Shown here: one piece after another, positions 1-13,175 of the stretch
Layout of the letters: every line of letters begins with the position of its first letter
Numbering within the stretch: the first letter of the stretch is position 1
Source of the DNA: Buxus sempervirens
Lineage: Eukaryota; Streptophyta; Magnoliopsida; Buxales; Buxaceae
Assembly (NCBI GenBank): GCA_947561395.2
Contig: OX387194.1
Span: forward strand, 22,368,048-22,432,047
Length of the DNA stretch: 64,000 nucleotides
Direction of reading: 5' to 3'
Notes under the pieces: model-generated
What the model was told of the DNA's origin: nothing
What the model saw: the letters and a program-made list of their open reading frames with translations, nothing else
Database searches by the model: none
Program-made: the position numbers and the translations under genes

Positions 1-1744
1 ATCTTCATCTTCTCATTGTCTCCCCATCTCATTTCCTTTACCTTTTAATGAAGCCCACTTGAGCAACCCTTGTAAGAAGAGGAGATTTTCGTTTGGTGAG
101 CCTTGGTGGAGATTTGTGGAGGAATCATCCAAGAGGCACTTAAAGATCTGTTCGTGGCTTGCAATAGGAGCTAGGGAGGTTGCTTGGTTGATTGCAAGAG
201 GTAAGCAACACCACCCTCACCTATCTTTCAATTTTCGGCCATTTTCGTATGCAAATGTAGTAGCTAGGGTTTGAGATGTGAAAATCATTATTAGTGCAAA
301 TAGGAGAGAAATTTCTTGGGGGTTTTGTAGGGAATGGATAACCACACATGCTAGGAGCAATTTAGAGCCCAAAAAACACCCAAAATAAGTGAGATTTGAG
401 AAAACCAACATTTCCCCAAAGTTCGGATTTCGTGAATTGTCGAGAAGCCTAGTCGCTTGAACGACCGCTCGAGCGCGGTATCGGGTGCCTTTTAGGAATT
501 AGTTTAAGGCATAGCCGGTCATAGACCACTCGGGCGACTGATTGAGTGACCTGCCTGAACCAGAAGAACCCGAGAGCTGTTTTGTACCCGCTAGTAGCAG
601 GCTCGAGCGACCCTTCGAGCGCCCTGTCCAGATTTTCCAAAAATGTAATTTTTAGCCCAGATCAAACTACCAACTATTTTTATTCAAATCCAACCTATAT
701 ATAAGTGAGAGTTAGGTGTCTAGGGAGTGTTCCAACTGGAAGTATCTCAAAATTCCAAATAACAAGGATTTTGGGTACATTTTACCAAAGAAGGTCTTGT
801 AGGGAGTTTCTGTCCCAGATTCTTATAGAAGTAGGATAATTTGATTCCGTCACTTCGAGCACCTTCCAAATGACCCTTGGAAGTAGAAAACAAGAACCAA
901 AAACCAAGTTGCACATGTTTCTCAAGAATTGAGGCCTAGGTTGCCCAAGTAAGCCATGAAATGTAGAAATTGCTGTGAAAAGGGTATTATTTGTCATTGA
1001 TCTTCTCTATAAGCATGCAATACATGATATAAAGGGCTTCGGCCCAGCATTTGGCATATAATATGAAGGGCATTGACCCATGTTGAATTGCATGTGATTT
1101 ATTTAGGGCATTGGCCCATTTGTTTAGCATGCCGTATATCGTGATCATGATATGGAAAGGGCATTGGCTCAGTTATTGATGTACTATATGAAGGGCATTG
1201 GCCCATTGCTAGTGAGCATGATATGAATTGTATGGAGGGCAGTGGCCCAGAATTTCATGAGATTTACTTAGGGCATTAACCCATTTGTTTAGCATTCCAT
1301 GTATTGTTAACATTATATGTGTGCGCACCTGATTTCGGTTGCACGACGAGGTGCATGCAAAATGATGCGTGCCTCGGAATTGTTTGGAGTTGCCACTGCC
1401 TGATGGGGTGCAGGCAGACACCTAGGTGCCTAAGTTTGTCTATTAAGGCTTGGTCTGTGGCTTGAGATTCTAAGCAAGTTCTCTGTTACGGTCCGGAGAA
1501 GTCCGTAGACACCCTGGTCCACCCCGTCAAGTGACGGGTCTCATGGTTTCCCTGGTTTTGAGTCAACTTAGTTGGTTTCACCCGATTCCTATTCCAACAT
1601 GCACAGTTTTGGTTAAGTCGGGCGGGACCGCCGAAGTGGTGTGGGTCCCTTTACTTCATTTAATCTTCTTAGCTTAGAGTGATCTGAGTCTGATCGTGCA
1701 GGCCCCATTGGAAGGCCTGCGGATCCCTTGGTGGGCTTGGTTAA

Positions 1745-4700
1745 TGTAAAACCCCGAATTTTCACCTAATAAATAAATAAATAATAAATAAAAGAAAATA
1801 TGAGTTAAGTCCTGGTTAAAATAAAAAGTGAAGATTTAGAGGATAATTAATTCAAATGAGTCCTAAGCTGAAAATAAAGAAAGAATTTTAATGAAATTAG
1901 TCTAAAAGAATAAAAAGGGTATTTTGGTAATTTCCAGAAAAGGTAATTGGTAAAGAGATCATCAAATAATAATTAGAATTAGAAAATAGAAGAAAACAAA
2001 TTATTTTGACAAGTTAGAAATTAAAAGAAATTAATAAAAGCCAAAAAGTGGGAAAAAGGGTAATTAGGAGATTTCACGTCTTAATTTGGAGAAAATAAGG
2101 TTTTAAGTGATAAAAATGTTTAATTAAATATTTTGCACGAAAATAGGTTATAAATATGAGTCTAGATAATAAGAAACTTAATTAGTATTGTTTAAGTAGA
2201 AAAATAGAAGGTGGAGAAAAAGTAGGAATTAAATTAGTAGGATTAGACATTAACTAGACCATGGTTGGGTTAACCCAAATTAAATTAGCCAATTAGGGTT
2301 TGTTTAGGATTTCTAAAGCCTAGTATAAATAGGAGACAAAGGTTAGAAGAGAGGGGATTTTCGTGGGTTTCTTATGGAGAGAAAGGAGGGAGAGAAAGGA
2401 AGGAGGTCTCTAATGGAGGTGTCTGACCAGCCACCATCGAAATGCGATCGGGGAAAATCCGCACGGTGGATCGCCTTCAAATTTGGAGGTTTTGTTCGTG
2501 ACTGATGGAACTACAATGTGAACGGTGGAGATTTGAATTGGAAGGGTCTAGCTTGGTGCGGTTGGGAGCAACATTCTGGTCTAGAATTAGAAAGTGCAAT
2601 GGAAGAAGGATTTAGCGTATAAGGCAAGTAGTAACCCTTGGAAAACGTGAGGAATTGCATGATTTTGATTTCTGTGATTTCATATGGATTGAATGGATTA
2701 GTCGAAACAGTATTTACATGGAATCAAATTGTTATATTTTAGTATTTGGTGTTCTTGAAGGATTTGTTGAAATAATGGAGAAAACTTGGTTTTACCATGA
2801 AATAAATTTTAGGATGGTATTTAATTTATAAGGATTAATCTAGAAGGCTCTAGGTATGTTTCAGAAAGTTTGTAGATTAATTTAGACCAAGAAAACATAA
2901 AGCAAAAGCATGAAAATCCGAAATTGGAAAATCTGGAAAATTCTGTTAAAAATTGCACGAGCGCCTAGGATCGCCTAGGATTGCCCAGCCCTGTAGAGGT
3001 AGGCGCTCTAAGTAAAATTTGTAGATTTTGGGAATTTTGTAATTCGAATAAATACCCAATAATTCTTATGATTAGTTAAGCATGTTAGCATCTTTATAAG
3101 GACCTAATTAAGCTACAAAAATTATAAAATTAATTTGGAAGGATTAAGCAATAAATTGAAGGTTATGATGAAAGGATTGTTTATAAAAGAGTCAAAGGGT
3201 ATGAATATTGCTAAAAATAATACTAAAGGTATTTATAGCTTATAGACATCTTTTAAACTTCATTCTAGGTCTGTAGAACATGCTGGAAAAATAAAATACA
3301 GAAAATTCAAATATAAACTAGCTTAGGTGCTAAGGTAGGAAATTGGATTCTAATAAAAGGGATTAATAAAGAAAACTCTAAGTAAGATTGGATTTACTTT
3401 ATTTTGAGCTTTAAATAGGAATATTGGCTACTGGAATTGCATAAACTCAGATTTTATCGGATTTATGATACTTGAGTTTTATTTTGAATATAATTGGAAG
3501 AATTGCATATGTTATTCTGAAAATGCCTATAATTGGATTTGTTATGATTGAATCATGGATTTCACATGGAATGGAATACTTTGGTATGGATTGGGATGTG
3601 GTATGATATTGTTCTCTTTAATTTTACGGTTAGGTGATACGGCTTCTGTGGTAGAGTTTGATACTATCTTTTACGGCAGAGATGGGTAATCCTCTGTGTA
3701 GAGATGTGTAATCCTTTACGGGTAAAAGTGTGTATGCCTCCTACATTAGCGTGTCTTCCCGTATGTGGTTTTATCGTGGTTTGTGTCAGTGGGCTTAGCT
3801 GTATATGGATCCATAGTTTTGGCTGGTTAGCTAAGTGGTATTTAGTTTGGGTTGATTTACTCCTATATTGCGAGCGCGCTTCCCTTTGCAAGTTAGTTTG
3901 CTCTGGGAGGGTCCTATGTCTGGAGGGACACCCCGGTGAGCCGCTGGTGATTCCCTGTACATGTGGATAAGCGACCACACTCCATGTATTGATTCTGGTG
4001 CTGCATGCTGGTGGTACGTCCAACTCTGCGGGGTTCGTGCGCAATAAGTCGGTGACTACGGCTCTTGCCTAAGCTGCGCTGCATGGGGCTTGAGTATCAT
4101 CAAGTAGCACTGCCCCTAAGCCGCACGGTGGAACAGCATTTAGTTGAGTGTCATCTCAAATACTTATCATCTTTGTGAGTCCTGCAATGGCACGTGTTTT
4201 ATCGCTTTTATCGGTTTTACCCCGTTAACATCAAGCTACTGGTATTTATACATGATCATCGGTTTTATCGCTTTATTTGGAATTGCCATGAATAACTTGG
4301 ATTTCTCGTCTTATCATTGATTAATCGAATACCTCATGACTATTTGCTTATATTGGACTGTTTCAAATTGCATGCACCTGCTACTTGCTGAGATGTAAAT
4401 CTCACTCCGTTTTCCCCTATATTTTTCAGGTTGCTTGGAGAGATCGCGAAGATGGGGTTTTAATTTGATGGGTAGAAATATAATTGGTATTAATGTCACA
4501 TGTTGATTAGATAAACTTAATTGTAAATTGAATTGAATATATTGACTAAAGAATTGTTTATTTTATTTGGCCACCATAACTCTGATGTAATTGATTTATA
4601 AGATTTAAAATTATTGTGAATCTTGGTATGTATCTGACCCCAGCTTCGTGGTAACACCTCGAGTTTGGTTGTTGAACCGGACTTGGGTTGTTACAGTAGT

Positions 4701-4755
4701 GAACCGGGTTCGGGTTAGGTGCCGGTTTGCACTGACCCGGGTTCGGGGCGTTACA
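1745..4755 (+). mobile_element. Solo LTR-B (chromovirus-like), 3,011 bp
   Basis: It runs from TGTAAAACCCCG to GGGGCGTTACA, with a perfect GTTAA duplication at 1740-1744 and 4756-4760. A TATA box (TATAAATA) is at 2324-2331. GC-rich words (GAGCGCC, GGCGCTC) lie at about 2955-3012. The block near 3790-3835 contains the GGATCCATAG motif shared by all LTR-B and LTR-D copies here, and a TTTTTCAG acceptor-like tract lies near 4430. No coding capacity. It sits inside LTR-A, which sits inside LTR-F. Confidence 0.88.
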
Positions 4756-6914
4756 GTTAAGCCCACGTGTCCCTTGGTGGGCCTCAATCTAGCCTAAGAG
4801 GCCCTTTGGGCTTTGGTTCAAGTGAATTTGATTTTATTTGATGTTCAAGTTGGAAATTAAGTGATTTCCATGCAAAACGGGCCGGGATTGGTTTGCGGGC
4901 CCCTGGGTGGGCCACACCATTGGTTGTCAAGTGATTTTTGGATTATGTTGATTAATTGTGCAAAAGTGGGCCAGGCTTTGGGCTTGGGGCCTTTACCTGG
5001 GCTTGGGCTTGAAAGCCCAAGGCTTCCTAAGTTAGGGCTTGGGAAACCCGAACCTGGTTTGTTTCAATGGGCTTAGTGGGCCCGACAGGCCTCACCCTTG
5101 GTCTCGGCCAAACCACAACTTAACTAAACATGCATACCCTAAGATTGGGCTTTGGTGGGCCTCCAATGGGTTTTGCCCACTCAATTCTTTTAATTATTTT
5201 ATTTAAGCACAATTGAATGGTTCGGGTTGGGTGGGCCCCGTTGGAAGGCCCACCGGAAATCAAATTGAACCAAGTCGGTCCATGGCCCATCTTGGGTCTC
5301 CGGTTAACCCAAAAACCCTTTTGGTTCATCCGGTTTAATCAAATAAAGCAAGAAAATAGCACAAGATCATAAAGTGGCAAAATTGGCATTCTGGCAGTGT
5401 AGCCGACCAGAAGTGCCAGTTACACATAAGGACCAGTGTATCCGGCATCCTTGGCCGGTTACGAACAAGGCCCTATTGATTCGACCTGAGTTGTCGGATC
5501 AACCTAAAAGCATGGTTTTTCGGACTTTTGCATTGGGCTTGGGTTCCTGGGTCTTCTAGGGTGTTCCAGTAGTTGTGTGGGCCCCTGTGTCGGCCCACAG
5601 TGGTACAGAGACCTCCACTTTTGGTCTCCTTTCTTGGGGATTTCAAGGCCAAGCCAAAAGAGGTGGATGGGGGTTCCCCCTCCTCCTCCTCTTGGATGAA
5701 ATCTGACAAAGGAACAAAGGTCATGCACCTCTGTTCAGGTTGTTTTTAGGCAAAGGGAGCAACAATCAATACAAACAAGAACAAGGATGTCAATTAAAGC
5801 ATGCTTTATCGGGCACATTTCGCATCAAAATATACATGTGTGTGCTTGTCTGTCCTTAAGAAATGAAGAAACAGACCCAGATTTGTTTCCATGCCAAGTT
5901 ACCATGAATGACAGGACGCACAAAAGATCCAATATGCATTCCTAATGAGTAAGGGTATGAGCATGCACATAAGATGTATGCGAAGCCGGGAGGTGTAGCT
6001 TCATGTGATAAAAAACAGTGAGCAAAGTGATGCAACACATGATGAAAAGGATGCACAAAACAGTAGGGATGGGAGATGCTGATATAACCTTAACACTAAA
6101 GCATGGGAAATCATGATGAGAAATGCACGAAGCAGTAGAAAAAGAAATTGCTAATATAGTCTAAACATCCAGGCATGCATGCTTTTCATGTTGATGACTT
6201 ATATGAAGACTTTAGACATATATGCAATGGAGGTTAAACGAATATCATACATGGTTCTTGGCATGCTACTATCGGCTCATTCTATTCCCTTAGCCTAAAA
6301 GAAACATCTAATAGAAGGGAAGAGAAAGGGGGTTAAAATGAGGTACAATGGATGGATAACCGAATGAAGGAACATGCTCCCCCATGCAAATGGGACAACA
6401 ATAACGAGATAATGCTATTAAGGCTATGGAGAACATGCTTAGACGGTCCCTCACCCCCCATGGACCACCCGTGCATCTCCCCATTACCATGGGGCTTCCA
6501 TATTCAACATAAAGAGAAAAAAAACAAGGAGAAGAGACATTACACATAGAAAATACCCAAATATGCTCATCTTGACTTATGTTGAACAAAAGATCGTAGG
6601 AAACATTACCTTAGTGTTTACACACCCTTGAGAGGTGTATTTGAATCCCTTTGAAGCAAACAAAGTGGCTGGAGCTCCTCCTTTGGCCACCAACAGCGGG
6701 TAACCTCCTCCTTGCTTGGGTGAAAATGGAGAAGAAGAAGAAAGGAAAGTGGGGGGTAGAATAGGCAAAAGAGAAGTGTTTAGGGTTTGGGGAGCAAGGT
6801 CGGGGAAAAGGAAGGGCTTTCGTGCTTGGAATAATGGGGGGAAGAGGTGGAAGCAAGCCAAGAAGAGCCAACCCCCGAAATGGGGTTGATGTTGCCTTTT
6901 TATAGCAAACTTTT

Positions 6915-7025
6915 TGTATCCGACATTTAATGTCGGATACACTAAGCTTCCTTTGTATCCGGCATTTAATGTCGAATACACTAAGATTCCTTTGTATCCG
7001 ACATTCGACATTTTATGTCGGATAC
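6915..7025. repeat. Palindrome cluster upstream of the LTR-A TATA box
   Basis: There are three hairpin-forming inverted repeats. At 6915-6941 TGTATCCGACAT and its exact complement flank a 3-nt loop. The middle one near 6954-6980 has two imperfect pairs. At 6992-7025 the same 12-bp arms flank a 10-nt loop. The cluster lies just upstream of the minus-strand TATA box at 6904-6897. Confidence 0.85.
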
Positions 7026-7854
7026 AAACATAATCATTTCAAAAATTCAATTTTCTTAGCGAATCTATCGGCGAATCCGTGCGAATCTCGCGGGGGGATT
7101 TCTTTGTATCCGATGAATAGTGTAGGACATGCACAAAAATAAGTGTATCCGACATATTTGATCGGATGCAAATCAAAAAAATACAGATTTGCCCCTCGAT
7201 TTGACCGATTCGACCGATTTGACACTTTTGGATATCTACGGATTGCGCCCTGCGAATTTTGGTTTAGTCCCTGAGATCTTTTGCAAGTTTTGGATATTAA
7301 ATATTGCCCCCCTGAGATATTTTGCTGTGTTTGCTGCCACGTGTGCAGTTTCTTTGCCACGTGTACAGTTTCTGGTTTTGCTGCTCAGAAACTTCGATAG
7401 CACATATCTTCTTCATCCGGACTCCGATTTGGGCAAACTCAATTGCGTTAGAACCATATCGGAGCCCTCTATCCATTGGGATAGGGCCCTATATCCATTG
7501 GGATAGGATTAAGTAGGTGATTTGGGGTTTAGCAGAAAGTCAACTTTCGGCTCCCCCTCAAGTTTGACCGGCTCATAGATCCTTCATCCGGACTCTGATT
7601 CCAGCAAACTCAGTTGCATTGGAACCGTGTCGGGATTCTCTATCCATTGAGATAAAGCAAGGTGGTCAATTATCACTTGATTAAAAAGTCAACTTTTGTC
7701 CCCTCAGGGTTTGACTTTTCTACTAGGGTTTCACAATTCAGGCACTTCCGGGGGTGCAAAAATGAGGTGCTTACAATATGAAGAGGGCAGTGGCCGAATT
7801 GAATTGTATGACATGAAGGGCATTGGCCCAATTGATGGTCTGCGGTATGATTGA

Positions 7855-8405
7855 TATCTGTGGGTAGTGTGTGCAGTTCACCTCAATTGGGGATAGTGAA
7901 CCATTGTTCACCTCAATTTGGGGGTTGTGACCTAGCATCCTCCACAGCAGTAAGTATTGGGTGGAGCGGTTCACCTCAATTGGGGGTAGTGAACCATTGT
8001 TCACCTCAATTTGGGGGTAGTGAACTAGCATCCTCCACAGCAGTACGTATTGGGTGGTAGTGTGAGTGGTTCACCTCAGTTGGGGGTAGTGGACTATTGT
8101 TCACCCTAGCTGGGGGTAGTGAACTAGCATCTTCCACCAAAGTTGGAAAGTCGTGATATCTGATATGATGAATAGCTGAGTATATGAATCTTGGTGGGTA
8201 GTGTGTGCGGTTCACCTCAATTGGGGGTAGTGAACCATTTTTCACCTCAATTTGGGGGTAGTGAACTAGCATCCTGCACAATAGTAAGTCTTGGTGGGTA
8301 GTGTGTGCGGTTCATCTCAGTTGGGGATAGTGGACCATTGTTCACCCTAACTTGGAGATAAATAATTAGCATCCTCCACACAAGCTTGGAAATTGTGATA
8401 TTTGG
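7855..8405 (+). repeat. Minisatellite in LTR-F
   Basis: Roughly 100-bp units are built from two alternating phrases, GTTCACCTCAATTGGGGGTA and GTGAACTAGCATCCTCCAC. They are repeated about four to five times with divergence. The copy at 55080-58190 (J) has an unrelated array at the equivalent place. Confidence 0.8.
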
Positions 8406-9047
8406 TATGATGAAGAAATGAATATATGATCATTTATAAGTAGACGACTTGTGCACCTACGCACATGTATGCACTAATTGTATGACACTAAGTTGCCGTT
8501 GTTTTCGTAATATTTCAACTAACCACCTGACATGGTTTTATCGAATGATATCTGTATAAACTGCATTTTCACCGAGCATGCATGTGTTGCTTACTGAGAC
8601 ATTCGTCTCACAATTGTTTACCATCTTATTTTTCAGATCCGTCGACGTCTGGTGTGAAGGACCGGACCGGGGATAGAGGAAAGGAACAAGTAATTGGGTA
8701 CAGAGAAGAAGACTACTATAGACCCATCTAGGATTTCTTTGTTTTAAACATGTTGTAGTTTCTTTTTGGACATTTAACCTTTACAACTGAGAGGAATGAT
8801 TAGTCGCCCACTATTTCGTATGACCATAGTAATTTTGTAAATAACTTTGTAGTCCGCATGACTTGTTAGATTTCTTTTATACGAACACACACTTGATACA
8901 CACAAGCATGAACTGTATATCACTTCCACTTGTCTTAGGAAAATGTTTTTAAAATATCCGCATTTCATTAGGTTGAAAGACCAACCCGTCACGGCCTGGG
9001 ACAAGGAGAATACCTTGGAGCAGTATACCTGGTTCTGGGGCGTGACA

Positions 9048-10169
9048 GATACTGCTTCCTGTGGTTGAGTTGATACTAACTTTTATGGCAGAGATGAGTA
9101 ATCCTCTGTTGTAGAGATGTATAATCCTCTACGGTAAAGATGTGTAATCCTTTATGGTAAAAGTGTGTATTCCTCCTACAATAGAAGTGTGTGTGTCCTC
9201 CTATGCTAGAGATACAATTACTACGTGTTTTATTAATGAGATTATTGATATGTATATGTCTCTACGTATGTGGGTTGTTGTATCACGTATGTGATTGCAA
9301 TTGCGGTTATGTTTCTGACACGTATGTGTCTCCACGTTTGTGGCTATCTCATGGTGTATGCCTTTTCATATAGTATTGACTGATGTGTTATTAAGTTATT
9401 AAAAGTTTTTGATTGTGAGTTGTGTCTAGTAGGCTTAGCTCTTACATAGATCCATAGAGTAGCTAGTAAATAGAATTGTATTCTAGAGTTTTTTTATTCT
9501 GTGTCATAGGCATTCCATCACCTTGAGGATGGTACCACTCCTGTATTGGTTGGTCGCTACGTTACCCATTCCTGTATTAGTTGGGCCGTACATGCTAACT
9601 CACTCTTGTATTGGTTGAGTACTTCCGTTGGGTGTTGAATAGCTTGTCTGATATCAACTGGTCCACCTGTAAATCGGTTAGGTAGCATATTGGCACATGT
9701 CTGTAGAAAACTCCAGTTTACAAATTTTATTAGTCCTGTGATATCACAGATGTGGTTTGCTATTTGCCGTGATTTATTTATTATCATTTCTATTATTGTT
9801 GATCTGGATTAATCACACACCTCATTACTTATTTTGTAAAATTATGGACTGTTTTAATGCATGCACATTGCTACTTGCTGAGATTTTATCTAACTCTAGT
9901 TTCCCCATTTTTCAGGTACTCCTGGCGAGGATGACAAGCTTGGGCTAGTATGTAAAAAGGGTAGTACATTTAGTTGTAAATTAGTTTATTAATTTAATAA
10001 AAATTTGTAAATGTTAAAGATTACATGTTATTAAATTTCATGTTTCCGCACATAACTCTAATAATGAAATTAGTAAAAGTTTTAAATTGTTCTAGAATTT
10101 TTAGTTGCTTTGGCCACATTCAATAACTCCTCGGGTCTGGAAAATTTGACCCAGAACCGGGGCGTTACA
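9048..10169 (+). mobile_element. LTR-B (G), 3' portion
   Basis: This is the 3' part of an LTR-B whose 5' part is left of the window; LTR-F (1-9047) was inserted into it. It ends CGGGGCGTTACA at 10169, and sequence of an older LTR-A follows immediately. It carries the GATCCATAGAGTAGCTAGTAA block (about 9450), the TACTTGCTGAGAT block (about 9880) and the TTTTTCAGGTACTCCTGG acceptor-like block (9909). It closely matches the reverse complement of 42783-43888 (I). Non-coding. Confidence 0.75.
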
Positions 10170-10545
10170 TAGCATGTATATTTGACTAAGCCTTGGTGGG
10201 ACCACATGTGTGGTGTAGGTCCCTTTTGTTTTGATTTTATCTTTTTAGCACAAGTGATCTGGGTCTGGAGTATGGGCCCCATTGGAAGGCCCACAAGATG
10301 CCAAGTTAGACTGGGAGATGGTCTAAATCCCAATTAGGGTTGCTATATAGGGTAGCACCCTTTTTGGTTCAAGGTTGGTTGGAATGGGTGGGCCTCGTTG
10401 GAAGGCCCATGGATGCCCAATTTGGGCCCAAGGCCCAATTTGGGTTCTGGGTTAGCCCAAAACACCAATGGATTTACTTGGTTCAATTAAAAGGGAATTA
10501 AAATGATCAAAAGAGGCAAAATCTGCATTTTTTGGGGTTTTTTGG

Positions 10546-10611
10546 GTGTATCCGAAATATAATTTCGGATACACTGAAAATATATATATCCGAAATATAA
10601 TTTCGGATACA
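10546..10611. repeat. Paired perfect palindromes in LTR-A
   Basis: At 10546-10574, 13-bp arms (GTGTATCCGAAAT) flank an ATA loop with perfect pairing. A second copy with TATCCGAAAT arms and the same ATA loop lies at about 10585-10611. Confidence 0.88.
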
Positions 10612-12230
10612 TGCAAAAAGTAACTTACCCGAACTGAGTTTTCGGGTAAGCTATAAAAACATGTTTTTGCAATTTTAACAGGGGCTTGGGTTCCATGGTC
10701 TCTTGGGTAGACCAGGGACTGTGTGGGCCCACAATGGTTCAAGCAAAGGAGGATAAGCCTAATTAGGCTCATTTGATGGATTTTAGACCATGAGGTGGGG
10801 GAATGGGGCTTGGTGCCTTCCCTCCCACCTTGAACTGAAATTCAGAAGTTCAACTAGGGACCTTAAGTGTCCCTATTGTGGTATTGAAGGCTTCCTCCCC
10901 TCTTTTATGTGGAGAAGAAAGGAGGTGACCTAGTTGGTCTAAGCCTTGGTCCAATCGGCCAAACCATTGCACACATATACACACAAGCAATCAAAATAGA
11001 GCATTCAACATGCATTACATGACACCCTGAGCATGGCAAATGACTTATGTGAATGTGTGTGCAATATGGAGTGTTCATGGAGGGCTAAAGACATGCATGG
11101 CCCTACTTTAAAGCAACAAGCATATGAATGGGTGAGTGTATATGATCATTCCACATTCAAACACATGGAGAACTCCCAAAGACAATGAGCAAGCCTTAGA
11201 GATGTGTGTGTGCAACAAGCCACTTGCGTATGCAAGCTTATACAACCACTCTATACTATGGTACAATGACAAATCATGCTTGCAAAGGACTTAGAAAACA
11301 AATAAAAGGAAGGGATAGGGGGCTTTAACGGGATACATGAGATTGAGAGAGAGAGAGGAGAACATGCTCTCCTTGCATTCAGTATAGCATGTAAGTGCAT
11401 GAGGATGGAGACTTAGATGTGACTTTGCCATCAAGTGGGCTCTCAACTCTCCTTATTTGGTCTATTCATCTCTCCTTACCATGAGAGTTCTTCTTTATGA
11501 GGGAAATAAAGAAAAGAAGATAAAGGGACAAACCATAGTGAGAGAGACTCAACATCATGAAGGCATGCTCATATTCAACTTATTCTCATATATGTTATGT
11601 ACAAGAAGCCTAGAAGGCTTACCTTGAGGATAGCAACCTACTTGGGTGTGTGTTGAAGCTCCTTGAAGTGAAAACAATAGCTAGAGTACACCTCTTTAAC
11701 AAGACTTCCCTTGGTTCTTCTTCTTAGGTAAAGTAAAGAAGAAGATATTAGGAGAGGATTGGAAGGTGTTTGGAGGAGGTTGGTATGCTTAAGAGTGAGT
11801 GAGAAGGGGTATGGAAGGGTTTCGTATAGGGTAGATGGGTTGGAGCAAGCCAAAATCAACCAGCCCTTTGAAATGAGCGGCCGTTGCTCTTTTATAGACA
11901 AAAATAATTCATCCTACATATCAGGTCGAATACATTATTTATATGTATATCCGAAAATAGTTTTCGGATATACATATTTTATTTGTATCCAAAATTATAT
12001 TTCAGATACAAAGGTGTCAAATCAGAAATCATTTGCTGCAGGGATAAGGTCAGAGAAACTGGAAATCTTATCTTGTATTTGAAATTTATTTTCGGATATT
12101 TTTAGGAAATATCAGATTTTCGTAGATTTACCCCTCTCTCTCCAATTTGGCTGATTTGATGTTGGATTCTCTCATTAAGGAGAGAATCCAAATTTTTGAT
12201 TTTTTTTAATTATCTTAATTAACCAAAAGA

Positions 12231-12333
12231 AGATATTTTGAAAATATTATTATTATATTCAAGATATTTTAGAAATATTATTATTATATTCAAGATATTT
12301 TAGAAATATCATTATTATATTCAAGATATTTTT
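12231..12333 (+). repeat. Tandem repeat, 31-bp period, AT-rich
   Basis: Three near-identical copies of a 31-bp unit beginning AGATATTTT and ending TATATTCA, with a partial fourth. It lies within the U3 side of the minus-strand LTR-A. Confidence 0.85.
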
Positions 12334-12652
12334 CTTTCTTTTGTCCATTTGCCCTTTAATTTGCCATTTCGCAAATGTGATCTGCACACTTGCCACCTGG
12401 ACAAGATTTCTGCATTTAGTCACGGTTTTGCCGTTAGGGTTCTTCTACTCATATCTTCTTCATCTAGACTCCGATTCTAGCAAACCCAGTTGCGTTGGAA
12501 CCGTGTCAAGATTTCCCATCCAATGGGATGAAGTATGGTAGCCAATTTGAGCTTGATCAGAAATTCAATTTCTTCTCCCTAGGGTTTAACCTACTTCGAG
12601 GTTTTGCTGAGTTTTAGAAAATTTTGGTTTGATCAAAATTTGGGTGCTTACA

Positions 12653-13175
12653 CCGTCCATATAGTTTGAAATCCTTTTCTATACCAAATATCCAAGAATA
12701 ATATAACAGGAAATCCAAACCATATATTTCCAAACCAAAATCAATAATGAATTCTTAAATAATTTCCAAACCAAAATCAATAATGAATTCTTAAATAATA
12801 CAATCAGTACACCATAAAATTATGACGTCACAAGACTCGTGAAATAAGAAATCTTTGAGAAGTCAAAAATCCGATTCTAAATGCCACCTTCCATCACATG
12901 TTGGCCAAGATACACGAACTACAACATAGGGGAGCACCCACCCAAATACAGTGATCAAGGTTGGCATGTACAACCACAACTTCTCACCGAGATACAAGGA
13001 TCAAGAAAGAGGATTACCAAGATACATAGACTAAATTGCTTAAATGGACCATAGGGTTAACTAAACAGAGAACAACCCACTTCACTATCTAGCTAAACTA
13101 TGGATCCATAATAAGCTATGCTTGCTAGACACAAGTCAAACAAAACCAAATCATATGAACATAGGTCATCATGAC
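12653..13175 (-). mobile_element. LTR-B (H), left visible segment
   Basis: Part of a minus-strand LTR-B resembling the B3 copy at 24030-27931: shared phrases include GATACA...GAGATACA and TATGGATCCATAATAAGCTA (about 13098). It resumes at 17322 after the LINE. A 36-bp tandem duplication (CCAAACCAAAATCAATAATG unit) lies at 12727-12798. The remainder of H is beyond the nested LTR-A, outside the window. Confidence 0.65.
12727..12798 (+). repeat. Exact tandem duplication, 36-bp period
   Basis: Two head-to-tail copies of a 36-bp unit starting TTTCCAAACCAAAATC inside LTR H. Confidence 0.88.

Larger units (their letters stand above)
1320..7775 (-). mobile_element. Solo LTR-A (Tat/Ogre-like), interrupted by a nested solo LTR-B
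   Basis: On the minus strand this LTR starts TGTAAGCACC (7775) and ends GCGCACA (1320). A perfect ATATG target duplication lies at 1315-1319 and 7776-7780. Without the nested LTR-B (1745-4755) and its duplication it is about 3,440 bp, matching the other LTR-A copies. A TATA box (TATAAAAA on minus, 6904-6897) follows a cluster of palindromes at 6915-7025. The 3' half is rich in GGGCC words. No internal region remains, so it is a solo LTR left by LTR-LTR recombination. The Tat/Ogre label comes from the PPT-like tract beside the 62126 copy. Confidence 0.85.
1..9047 (+). mobile_element. LTR-F retroelement LTR, 5' end outside window, split by a nested LTR-A
   Basis: This LTR is cut by the left window edge and ends in CGTGACA at 9047. 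Its two visible parts are 1-1319 and 7781-9047; between them sits LTR-A (1320-7775) plus one ATATG duplication. The first part resembles the middle of the LTR-D copies: GC-rich CTCGAGCG words at about 439-622, then a block ending in TTTTGGGTAC. The second part carries GGGCATTGGCCCA repeats, a minisatellite, and a splice-acceptor-like tract before ATCCGTCGACG near 8640. The sequence on its right resumes an LTR-B (G), so this copy landed inside G. There is no coding sequence. Assignment to Ty3/gypsy is inference from resemblance to the other LTRs. Confidence 0.7.
10170..12652 (-). mobile_element. LTR-A copy, 5' portion of a minus-strand LTR
   Basis: On the minus strand it starts TGTAAGCACC at 12652 and runs to 10170, where LTR-B (G) interrupts it; the rest is left of the window. 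A TATA box (TATAAAAG on minus) is at 11896-11889. Palindromes flank it on both sides: near 11925-12005, upstream of the TATA on the minus strand, and 10546-10611 downstream. AT-rich triplicate repeats are at 12231-12333. Its host is the minus-strand LTR-B H, which resumes at 12653. Confidence 0.8.

Noticed and set aside
3664-4044. 126-codon frame in LTR-B
   Set aside because: No domain, it lies on the antisense strand of the solo LTR, and it is not kept in the homologous parts of other LTR-B copies.
6577-7011. 144-codon minus-strand frame in LTR-A
   Set aside because: It crosses the palindrome cluster and the TATA region; other LTR-A copies do not keep it, and it shows no domain.
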